Below, piece by piece: positions 22,301 through 32,461 of a DNA stretch of 64,000 nucleotides. Positions within the stretch are counted from its first letter, which is position 1. Each line of letters starts with the position of its first letter. This DNA is from Crambe crambe (taxonomy: Eukaryota; Porifera; Demospongiae; Poecilosclerida; Crambeidae), in the NCBI GenBank assembly GCA_963924555.1, contig OZ004585.1:5407488-5471487 (forward strand), given 5' to 3'. The position numbers were made by a program, and so were the translations under genes. The notes beneath the pieces were generated by a model. It did not search any database and was not told the origin of the DNA. It saw only the letters and a program-made list of their open reading frames with translations.

Positions 22301-24030
22301 AAGTTGGTAATCAATAGTATGTTCTAATTAACAACAACCCACCATCATAATTATGTTGCATGCTGTTAGGAAGGAAAATTTGTATCTCCAATCTGGAAAG
22401 CTAGCCATAAGTGATACAGCAATAATTCTGTCCACAACTTTCATGTTCAATTTATCTTTTCGAGAGCAGAGAATTATTAATTTTAGCTCGCCACCACCAC
22501 CTTGGAATAATACCTGCTATGCATAACTATTTCAAATTTGATTTTATGCAGCCATGCACATCATCACTACACTTTTGTGTGATTTTGGAGATATCACTTA
22601 TCCCATGAGTACTCTCATCGAGAAGATAGAAAATTCAAAGTTTGAGGACACACCACTTCTGTTGGGACGGCTGTATCGCCACAGAGGCTATTATCCAAAT
22701 GCACAGAAAATACTGGAAGAACATTTGAGAGAAAATGATGGTTATCGAAAGAGTACTATTCGTAAGAATTAACAGTTATTGTAGCTCATGCTATGATGTG
22801 ATTTATTTTTCCAATTCAATATAACCTGCTAGTAATTCCAGTAAATGTTCATTTTCATATAGGCATTGGCTTGATTTGGGCTGAACTTGGTAAAGTTTAC
22901 AGAGAGCAAGGTTACATTATCAACGGATTGAGGGCTTTTGAGAAAGCTTATAATATTTACAGACAGTTTTATGTTAATCTTGATCATCCTGAGGTTAGCT
23001 ATAGTTATAAACATTATGATACTTGTATATATATGGAAAGGGAGTGGGACAGAAAATTTTGTTTACTAAGTAGCTATAATAACCACACAGTGCTTAAGTA
23101 TGGTACAGGTAATTGCTAGCTGTATATACGTATGTTTACTAAATTGACATGATTACTAAATTCTACTGACTACACAGGATATGTCATTACTTCTGAATAG
23201 CTAATACAATAATCTCATCCATGCAGGTGGCATTTATGCAGGCAGAATTAGGTCGAGTAATACAACTGAATGGAAACAAACAATTTGGAATGGAGATGAT
23301 GAAGAATGCCGTAGAGATCTGTAAACGACACATGGAAGATGAAGCCTGCAGATCCAAGAATACTTATGTTGCTATCAAATATGCTCAGATGCTGTCTGCA
23401 TTCGGTATTGTGTTGCGTTACGAATATCCTCCTGACAGAATGGATGAAGTTTTGCAATATCTCTATGAAGCTCTTGTTCTGCAGGACTCGACTTTAGACC
23501 AAAAAAGTATCAATCGTGTACGAACTCTGTATTATATCGGTTGTGCTCTTCAGAAAAAAGGAGATCTAGAAAAGGCCAGGGAAAAAATGATGGAATCTTT
23601 GAAACTGATTCGTGATAGTAATTATCATCACCCATATGAAGCTTCGATATGTACTGGCTTGGGTCGTTTGTTGCAAAAATCTGACCCTGAAGAAGCAGAG
23701 AAATATATGAAAGATGCCTTTGTGATTCGTAAGCTACCGGAAAAATTTTCTTCTGATGCACACTGGAAAGTTGCCTTTGCTTATCAAAATGTTGGAGAAA
23801 TAATGAGGGATAAAGGATCAAAACTTGACGCCTTTGATTATTTCCTCGATGCTAATGATATGTTCATGCGTTTGATTGAGAGAGAATCTTTGGAGTGTGA
23901 AGACTGGCTCGATTCCCGTTCATCCTCAGCTCCAGATTACGGCATTGATATTATAGAGCGCTGGAAAAAAGACAAAGAGAAGCTCCGTAACGAAATGCGT
24001 AGGCTGGTCAGTGAACAATCAAAGGAATGA
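16385..24030 (+). CDS. STAND-type NTPase with TPR repeats, copy A (possible mitochondrial presequence)
   Basis: Exons 16385-16537, 18192-18729, 19105-19363, 19582-19738, 19812-20028, 20124-20281, 20937-21124, 21272-21430, 21674-21845, 21902-22157, 22213-22290, 22552-22761, 22863-22993 and 23227-24030 join in phase into about 1159 residues. Exon 1 has seven Lys/Arg and no Asp/Glu in its first 46 residues (MTSPLLLGKRFLSAGRS...), like a mitochondrial targeting peptide. Direct splicing of exon 1 to exon 2 fits in phase but crosses a 1.65-kb intron, so it is inferred. The NTPase has Walker A GAPACGKT (about residues 129-136), Walker B LLIVDG (about 221-226) and an NB-ARC-like GRVLVATSS strand. The C-terminal half is TPR-like helical pairs, e.g. 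LYYIGCALQKKGDLEKA. STAND proteins act as ligand-triggered oligomerising switches; the ligand is unknown. About 92% identical to copy B in exon 2 by hand count. Confidence 0.85.
16826..16845. repeat. Poly-C run in intron 1 of STAND-TPR copy A
   Basis: About 20 C residues after CTAGAGCC, in the large first intron. Similar G runs occur at 18021-18044, 19447-19458 and 46447-46461. These are mononucleotide tracts where assembly length is unreliable. Confidence 0.7.
17055..17340. mobile_element. Foldback element inserted only in copy A
   Basis: Arms containing GCCTTCCTCTCTCACTGG and AAAAGGTAAARTATTGCATG are mirrored about an AAGAAGAAG / CTTCTTCTT core. Copy B reads straight through (GGTAAAGTACAG then ACTAACCCTA at about 44545-44565), which defines the empty site. 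Confidence 0.8.
17832..18103. mobile_element. CAGGG-ended MITE inserted only in copy A
   Basis: It begins CAGGGTTTCATCTA and ends TAGATGAAACCCTG. CAGGG/CCCTG ends are typical of hAT elements. The inside has a long G tract (18021-18044) and a second GGGGAAGCTTCCCC palindrome. The corresponding site in copy B (about 45045) lacks it. A clean 8-bp duplication is not evident. Confidence 0.7.
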
Positions 24031-25123
24031 GCAAAAAAACTTTAAACTTAAGTTGTAGCTATCATTAGTTGTTGTTGTGTTCTCAATCCTCTTTTTTTGA
24101 CTTTAAAAAAAATAGTAAATGACTGTGTGATCTTGCCAAAATTATGCAGAAAAATGACTAGGGCTAGGGATACACTCCAAAGGCCAAGTTCTTGGAGTGG
24201 ATTTGTACTTTATCAAGCAAGGTACAGCTATTTACATGGTAATGACCACTACTTGAGGTTCTACTTCTCTTCTGGAGTTCATGATTCAGCAATAATTATT
24301 ATAGGTACTCCAATGTGTAGTGATCATTATAATGGCAAAAGTAAGGACTGGAAATAGCTATCACCTGCACATGGTGATAATAATTATTGCTGGGAGACCC
24401 CGGCTTGATAACATTATTAGGTTACGAGGCTAGCTAATTGAGTGTGTACAATACAAGGTGGAACTGATAGTAGCATATTCTTGAGTTCTTCGAACAAAAA
24501 CATTCGCAGTGACAACACATCACAACAGTGTACATTGTATTGAATTAATTTTGAGTCACAGTTATTATTATTTTGCAATCTTCTCAGCATAATTTCTGAT
24601 CCCAGGTTACGGGATGAAGACCCCAGAGTGCGAAAAATTTTCGGAAGCAAGAAAATGTAAGTTGAAGGTGAAAGGGTAAGGAGTCCAGAGCCAAGAGTAA
24701 AATTTAAAAACACTGATAGACTAAGAATGTATAACTATCTTATAGCCTACTTGTGGTTAAGATCAAAGCACTGCTACTTGGTTGTAATTCTAGTACAGGC
24801 ACAACCACAGGGTGATATTGATACAACCCAGGAAGTTGGTCAGTGTGATATCAATATCACCCTGTTTTATGATAACAATGCCCAAACAAGGCTATAAATA
24901 CACCACTCAGGCTGTATGGTTAACCATACAGGCTTTGTGATTGTGGTAGCTCTAACGTATACTTACAGTATTTGCTTTTAATAGCATCAGCGTGTCCTGT
25001 GCATTGGTACCACTGCAACTGAGCTCCATGCAAGCAAACACATTTTCATTTAACTTTTCTAGAACTATTAGCTAGCTACTACTAACTTGATAAACTCATA
25101 CATGTAAGTTCTCATAATAATAA
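24031..25123. other. 3' region of STAND-TPR copy A and intergenic DNA
   Basis: No gene found. A pair of inverted words around 24775-24900 (CAGGGTGATATTGATACAAC and GATATCAATATCACCCTG) can fold. Most of it is conserved in copy B (51131-52370). The 98-codon minus ORF at 24417-24713 has no supporting feature. Confidence 0.4.
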
Positions 25124-26266
25124 TCAGAGAGTGCGGTAGCACTCTCTATGTAGGGATGACTCGGACGGCCGCGCGCGCCGCCTATTTTTTTTTTTTTTTT
25201 TTCCCCGTTTATTTTGCATATGCCCCTTGGGCTTTACATTGCTTGATTACATTACATTAGACTAATACTAAAGTGAAATTCTAGTTCTCCCACTTAGACC
25301 TAACAAAAGCTACTGTGAATGATTATCCAGCCTACTAGAGCCTACTACAATGTGCAGACCAAGTTTCAGGACCAGGGAGCTTACCGTTTCAGAAATACGG
25401 CAAGCAGGTAAATCGCTATATTCTTCTTCTTCTCTATTATTATTATTATTATTATTATTCTTAGACAACCATATCTCTCGAACCACTCAAGCTACAGCCA
25501 TGATTTCTGGACAAATCCACTCCAAATTCTACCAACTGCGATCTTTTCTATTCGTTGATCCTCGAAAGAGTCGATGAAAAAGGAGACACTATGGAGCACA
25601 GCACTCGACTAATTCAATTAGGAAGCCATCTTTTCTATAATACGCATGCGCATGTATTTGAATATCCAATTATTCGAAATCATAATATTACTCAGCTGTC
25701 TCTAGCTAGCTAGCTAGCTAGCTCTAGCTGATGATAGACTACTGTATCGATTCGGGGATTTAGATTCACCACGGTAGACTCTATTTCAGCATCTTCGACC
25801 TCCAAGTATGGCTCAACAACACAACACCTTGACTCGATAAATGATTGGGCTGGTATGCTATTGGAGAACTTCTTTCATCTGTCCCTGCATACACATAGAA
25901 GAATGAACTCTAATCATAGCTAAAACCATAAAAGAGAGGAAAAAAGACCAGGAACAAGTAAGGGAAAAAGCATTTCGTGAAATGAAAAAAAGATGTAGGG
26001 ATGACCACTGCTCAAAAAAGTAAGGAAACAAGAAGGATGGAAATGGGATCAATCTTTGTTCTGTATATCCAGCCAACAATCCCTACATATACGTCAGGTA
26101 ACTTCAGATTATAGTGTAGTAATGTGTGTATATGTAGGGATTGTTGGCTGGATATACAGAACAAAGATTGATCCCATTTCCATCCTTCTTGTTTCCTTAC
26201 TTTTTTGAGCAGTGGTCATCCCTACATCTTTTTTTTCATTTCACGAAATGTTTTTTCCCTTACTTG
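25124..26266 (-). mobile_element. Helitron/Helentron-like non-autonomous element, insertion private to copy A
   Basis: Copy B has the empty site AATAATAA-TAGACCTAA (about 52365), so the inserted block is exactly T25124-G26266 and lies between A and T with no duplication. On minus it starts CAAGTAAGGG and ends with a hairpin (9-bp arms AGAGAGTGC / GCACTCTCT, loop of 4) finishing in CTGA, the CTRR form of Helitron 3' ends. GTCATCCCTACAT stands just before the terminal hairpin, and its complement ATGTAGGGATGAC lies about 45 bp from the other end, like the subterminal inverted repeats of Helentrons. A further palindrome of about 150-bp arms (25954-26267) centres near 26110. No Rep/helicase ORF. 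The 5' TC of classic Helitrons is missing. Confidence 0.6.
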
Positions 26267-26351
26267 TAGACCTAATAAGCTATACATGTAGTTAAACTAA
26301 ATACTAATAACTAAAAACTGCTATAGCTAATTATTCTTCATTCTTGTTTTG

Positions 26352-27445
26352 TTATTTTCCATAATAATAACGGTAGTAATAATTATAAGGGTAGTAATCA
26401 TTATAACCATAGAGAGCTCCTGTGGCTGCCAGGCTGATTAATAAAACAATGGACACAATGACCATGATGACATAAAATACAATGCTCATGACAGTCACCA
26501 CAATATTGCAGATAAGGGCCTTTTTCCCCAACTGAGCGAGCCTTTTCAATCTCTCCCTCCTTGTTGTAGTCATATCCCTACAGGAATTAGAGAAGATCCA
26601 TGGAATGAGCTATAACTAATGCTGTGTGACGTTACTTTCGGAGGTAGGAGTGGTTAGAAACAATAATATTATATGTAGCTAGCTCTATAGTAACATATAA
26701 TTATGGCTATTAAAGTTAATGTCATCTGTTCATCTTTAAAAAAAAAAGAAATACCTATGGAAGGTACAGTAGCTATAACAATGCCTACAACCTGTGAACT
26801 TCAATTTCAGATACGTATTATAAAACAATTATAGCTAGCTGGTTATGGATATAAAAAATAAGTCATCTGATCATAGCTAACAATGCTTCCAACCTGTGAA
26901 CTTTGATTTCAGTATAAGGTTCTCCCATTTTCAGTATTTCACCATGAATTTTAGTAGCTATTTTCAACCATTAAAGCTAATATACATAGCTATAGGTTTA
27001 TGAATCAATATGGTTGGAGGCTCTAATAGCTATAGTTACAGTGAAACGTTTGAACGACAGGACAGGTCTTTGATCTTTATAGAGAGGTTGGCCCTTCTCG
27101 GAGGTTATTATAGGAAAGGTCATTTGACTGTTTTGGAGTCCCCTTGTTCTGTAGCTAGCTAGTATTTTGTAATTACAGTATCACCATTGCTGAACAGATG
27201 AGTGCTGGGAGCAAAGAAGCAAACCCTAACACATTGACGCCCAACACACAGCAGGTACACATCAAAGCCAAGGTCAGGAACAAGTGGTCATTAGCACGAC
27301 GAGGCAGGGGTTGTTGGAGTTGCTGATTAGCAAGGGGCTGCTGGAACTCGGCTGTAGGCTGACTAGCAAGTGTAATTGGGGCAGGGCGAAAAGTGGACGG
27401 TGGATATTGATCTTCTTTATTGAGCACTTCCATGCCATACTGCAT
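26352..27445 (-). pseudogene. CD225/dispanin (IFITM-family) gene, copy A, frameshifted
   Basis: Exon 1 is 27185-27445 and exon 2 is 26352-26577. Exon 1 encodes a Pro/Gln-rich N-terminus and the first membrane segment (NDHLFLTLALM ... LPALICSAM). Exon 2 should continue GYDYNKEGEIEKARSVGKK into the second membrane segment. Compared with copy B, exon 2 has one extra T at about 26531 (CTCAGTTGGGG for CTCAGTGGGG), which shifts the frame before the second membrane segment and ends translation early. An extra in-frame codon is also present later. Unless the T is a sequencing error, this copy cannot make a normal dispanin. See copy B for the whole gene. Confidence 0.82.
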
Positions 27446-28738
27446 TCATGATAAGAAATGATTAGCCTACAATGGTTGCATCTTACTTTACTGCCTAATT
27501 TAAGTACGTATAGCTAGCTGAATTGATGATTGGAGCTATACAGCTATATCTAGATAACTGAAAGAAAGAAGTTTTGATTCTATAGCTACATGTATCTATT
27601 TGAATTCACCTTGAGGCTTGCCCCTTGACCATTCACTATAACTGCTATAATTTTCTCAATTCTTAACAAAATACCTCATATAAAGCTATTAAATCCACTA
27701 TTGCTACGTAATATCACTATAATAAAAGGGCAACAAAACCCATTTAACATGCATTTGAAACACTAAACCTCTTTAGAAATATATAACGACCACAGGACTC
27801 AAACCTACATATACATGTACTAGCTTTCACTCACACTGTGCGTGCCACCTTACCTAAAATTTTGAATTCTAGTTTAATGCATCAACAGAGAGCTGATAAT
27901 CCACTTTCTCTGCTATTTTTTTTTTTTTGAAATTGAGAAAGTTATAGTAATTAATAGTGAATGATAAACGAGCAAGGTGAATGCAAATATATGATTATAT
28001 AATCATAAAACCCAAACAGGCTTATTTAAAATTGTTGCTGAAATTTAACTCTGTTTCTCATAGCTATCTCTAGATTTACATACACACAAGCATTTAAGAA
28101 GTGAAACTAGTTGATCGTATACTGTTTGGGTTTTATGATTATAATCGTAGTTAGCTATGATTATAATCATAAACCCAAATAGAATGTCTTTAGATAGCTT
28201 ATTTAAAATTGTTGCTGAAATTTTACTCTGTTTCTCATAGCTATCTCTAGATTTAGCTACATACACAAGCATTTAAGAAGTGAAACTAAGTAGATTGTAT
28301 ACATACGTAGCTGTACATATGTATAACTTATGAAATACATAATTGTGCACATGTTATGTAGCTATAGCTATCAGAACAGAGTATGAGCAGCAATAATCCA
28401 TTAGGTTTAGACACACTTCAAGTATGTGTTCAACAAGTGGCTATGATAAAGGTCAACAGTTGATTATAGACAGCAGCCATTCATGCATGTGTATAGCTAC
28501 TAGCCACTAGCTAATAGAAAGCCTGGGGAAATAAACAGAGAAGAGCTATATTCATTATGTATGTGATAGTTAAACCATGCCTAAGGGCGCTGTACAGAAC
28601 AATGATGAGGCATGGTTTAACAGCCTACGTACAATGGAAATGTATTGGCTTCCTGATAATGCCTTAACTGCATCCTATAGGTAATAAGAATAGTACCTCG
28701 CTCCCCCCTTGTTAGCTAGTGCTCAGCCTATGTAAACA
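27446..28738. repeat. Upstream of dispanin copy A: duplicated ~90-bp blocks, no gene
   Basis: A block running CTTATTTAAAATTGTTGCTG to CAAGCATTTAAGAAGTGAAA occurs at 28020-28110 and 28198-28288, each next to TTATGATTATAATCRT words that are partly palindromic. Copy B has the same pair in reduced form (about 53640 and 53770). A small palindrome GTTAAACCATGCC ... GGCATGGTTTAAC lies at 28568-28611. Confidence 0.6.
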
Positions 28739-29203
28739 ACAAGTTTGCTGAAATATAGTTCCATTATCAGCTGACTTTCTAAATTTCTTGTATTTTTCTC
28801 TTTTATATTCAGCTCAAAATTTCTTTTTAAAACCTACGTTTCGGCTATGTCTCTAGCCTTCTTCAGGGTTTTATGATTATAAAAATTAAATAAACAAAAA
28901 AAGAGGCTTTACACATCAAAAGTGAAACACCAAGTGACATTTTGAACAAGGATGGGGGTTTGGATATTCATGGATGCTGGGTAGAAACCATAAAAACACT
29001 AAAACAAAGACAAGAGACAGAATCTGCACAGGCTATTTACACAAACAACCTCTAGCCATGCAAATTTGTCTTTTTTGTTTATTTAATTTTTATAATCATA
29101 AAACCCTGAAGAAGGCTAGAGACATAACCGAAACGTACGTAGGTTTTAAAAAGAAATTTTGAGCTGAATATAAAAGAGAAAAATACAAGAAACAAGTTTG
29201 CTG
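28739..29203. mobile_element. Foldback element with 12-bp direct repeats, only in copy A
   Basis: Two long arms, about 28787-28907 and 29069-29191 (CTTGTATTTTTCTCTTTTAT ... and its complement), surround a 160-bp middle. ACAAGTTTGCTG stands at both edges (28739-28750 and 29192-29203) and once in copy B (about 56879-56890, with one change), consistent with a target duplication. Any encoded product is unlikely. Confidence 0.7.
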
Positions 29204-30609
29204 TATGACATATAGAGCAGTAGCATGGTACTTTCCGCAAGTAAGCTTTAAACCCTGTTATTGAGTAGCTACCTTAATCTCTTTTGTATACAATACCATT
29301 TGCTAATGTAGCTAGCTAGCTAGCTGCAACATAAAATAATATGGTAACAATAAATTTTCAAAATTTACACAAAGTTCAATATCAGACATTTTATCATGCA
29401 CAGACTATGACATCATCATTAACTCTACCATAATTTGGCCACTCTTTAAAATCAGCTTGCCATAACTCATGACTAGCTAGCTAGTTGTCAGTGGCCATGG
29501 TCTAGAAATTTTAATTTAGAGACCATTATGGAACACATGAATAGCTACATGGCAAAAGCATAATTATAAGGAAAACACACCTGTTAAGCTAAAGAAATGG
29601 CCTGCTAGCTCAGGTTGAAATGTATGCCAAAAGGACCTCTTGGGACATGGACCCCTGGCTGTTATAGTAGATCACTCCAGTCGGTCTGGTTTTCATCAGA
29701 CCACTTTTACTATGCATATGAAGCACCATGACATATATAGCTTTATCAAAACTCCTGATAGTGAAGTGGGTGAAGGATAAAATGGGCATGGTGATCCCAT
29801 GCACAAGCACACCGGGCCACTCAAAATTCTGTTGATACACCCCTGTATAGAGAGGTGACCTGCTTATACAGTGATTATTAGCTATAACCAGGTTCCACTG
29901 TGTAACCATAGTAACTATAGCTTGCTATTCAGAGTTATAGCTACCGTAGCTAATTGTAAGAAACTCCATTTCCTAAAAGTTAATTATTAGCTTATATCTT
30001 GTGCTCTGAGCTATATGCAGCTAGCTAAAGGTCTATAAATTGCTAAAATTAAACAAATTCTCACCTCTGCTTGATTCTTGTTCTCTACTAACTGTACATA
30101 GCCACATTCACCTTCCATAATTATTGTATCAACAGTTTCTTTTAGCTATAGCTACGTATTTTTGGACATGAAATCACTGTACTAATAGCTAATAGAGAGC
30201 TGAATCCCTTTTATAGCTACATAGGATAATGTACAGTATACAGAAGGCTGAGATGTTATGATAAACACATGCATGTGTTGGCATAATTAGTGGACTTAGA
30301 GAATCAGGGAATGGATTTTGTTGTCAACATAAAAGTTTACAGTGCTAGCTACCTCAACTAAACATGTTTATACGTACACAAAAACCAAACACTCAATGTC
30401 TTGGTGATTTGTTAGCAGTGAAATTTCATTTTGCCTCAGTATATTTAGTTGCTATAGAGAACGGTATTAGCTAGCTAGCTACATATAGTAAAATAGCATT
30501 GAAATTTTTTACATACACAAAATTTTCTCATGAAAAAATAATGCAATAACTACTCTAATGGAAAAGTGTACCTTGCATAACTATACTAGCTAGCTACAGT
30601 ATAAGTAAT
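29204..30609. other. Non-coding interval between dispanin and GPCR, copy A
   Basis: Collinear with copy B 56880-58310. Rich in GCTAGCTA words. No splice-consistent coding exon found. The 99-codon minus ORF at 29610-29909 is interrupted in copy B. Confidence 0.4.
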
Positions 30610-31494
30610 AGTTAGAACACGGTAGTCTGGTGATTATGGCCAATAAACAACCGAATCCGAGGGCGCAGCCCGAGGATAAGGTTGTTTATTTGGCCATAAT
30701 CACCAGGACTACCGTGTTCTAACTGAATATATATCCCCAGGGCGCACGATTTCATTGGTCGGTCTGTAGCTACCCCTTAGTTACAAAACAAAACGAAAAC
30801 TCCTGCCATGGCTAGCTTGTCCCTGTCCTGGGATGTGCCGTTGCTTAGACGCCAACTCTACGGAGCCTCGTGCTCTCGAGCAAGACTACGAACTACGAGG
30901 CTCAACTCGAACTCCTCCCATGCCCACACCCAGCTATTAACGAGTTCCTCCACCCACGTTTTGTGTTTGCTAGCGACAGCGAAGCTAGCGGAAGGTATGA
31001 CGCCAAAAAATACTGAAAAAATACCAAATGGGCCTTAGAAATAATTTCTTCTTGTGGAAAATTGCAAGAAAAAAATAGCTATAAAGTTTCCTTGTGACCC
31101 AGCACCAGATGACTTCTTCATTTTCTAACAATCAGCTATAAACGACCCAGAGACAGAAATAGATTCTAGTTAATGACAATGTTATCTGATCATTATCTTC
31201 ATAATCATCTTCTTCCAACAGTCAGCTATAAACTACCAACATAATACAGAGATACTCTTTAGTAATAGCTAGTTAATGACAATGTTATCTGATCATTATC
31301 TCATAGATCATCTTCATTATCATCTTCTTCCAACAGTCAGCTTCAGAAAACCTAAAACTGTTGTTATTCATAGCCTGGGGAACAGTGCGTTATGACTGTG
31401 CGTTATGAGTCATAACGCACTTTACCCTAAGGGAGGGAATTTATGACAGTAAGAGCACTTTTCTCTATGGGAGTAAATGTATTAGGTGGGATAT
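30610..31494. repeat. Mobile block A: 115-bp hairpin plus ~770 bp, at a different site in copy B
   Basis: It begins with a hairpin (30610-30724; AGTTAGAACACGGTAGTC ... GACTACCGTGTTCTAACT). A GC-richer stretch follows with an ATG frame at 30808 (MASLSLSWDVPLLRRQ...) ending at a GGAAG-GTATGA donor-like site, then GA/TC-rich text. The same block stands at 54167-55313 in copy B, but there it precedes the sequence that precedes it here. The frame at 30808 is not conserved in copy B, so I do not call a gene. Confidence 0.65.
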
Positions 31495-31617
31495 ATTACG
31501 TACATAGCTAATGCTAACTGAATATTTATAAGCAGCCACAATATTTGAGTCAGTATAAAAGATAAAATAATGAAAATACATGTTTTTTGGGCTTCAGTAG
31601 CTACCTTAGGCATTATT

Positions 31618-32390
31618 GTCCAAAGATTTAACCATGCAGTTTTTTAAAGGTAGAATTTGGTGAGATGATAGCCATTTCATTTTCTTTGCCTGTGGAAAGT
31701 GTTTCAGATTTATTGGAAGACACATTTGGTGAGAGATCTTTCATGGGATTCATTTTCATAAAGGTATTGCTGCTCGACTCTGTTGGTAGCAAATTTCCAA
31801 TCATCGAAGCAGTTTGTTTTTTAAAGGAGTATGCAATCTTGCATCTGCAGGATGTTAAATAGTTCTTCCAGAGTTTTCGGGCATCCGAGTTTCGCAAGCC
31901 ATGTAGTAAGAAGAGAAGAATGCCTTGAGCTCCAACAAAGATAGAAAAGAGGATCTGAAATATTCTTGTAATGCTTGTAGAACTGGTAGCCAGTAAACCA
32001 AAGCCCCATCCAAGACCCAGGACTATACTGCCAAAGACATAGCGATAAACGAGTTGTTTTTGTATGCTTTGATTTGTGAGAATCTCTCTGTCCCTTTATG
32101 TTTCATGTGGTTACATATTGAGATCATAATGCTTATAAAGATAATCCAGTTTTAGAGGTAAAGGACAAGAAATGGTACAATAATCCAAATATAAATGGCC
32201 ACATTGTTGCTCGACAGCTACAGAGGTATATAATGTACAATTGCCATAATTATTATGGAAAACTTTATTGACTAACTAGAGTGGCTACTGAGAAGTAACA
32301 TTTAATTCACTGCAGCAATTAAACTTCATGCACATGGATTATTGCTACAAAGCTGAAAACCAAGAAAAGACATTCAAATCTGTTAATAAC

Positions 32391-32461
<71 letters not shown>

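Noticed and set aside
26362-26577. Copy A dispanin exon 2 read as MTTTRRERLKRLAQLGKK, intact
   Set aside because: It needs a different splice phase and replaces the conserved CD225 loop, which copy B keeps. The 1-bp insertion explains the difference.
30808-31038. Small protein MASLSLSWDV...
   Set aside because: The equivalent frame in copy B is altered by indels and nothing links it to further exons.
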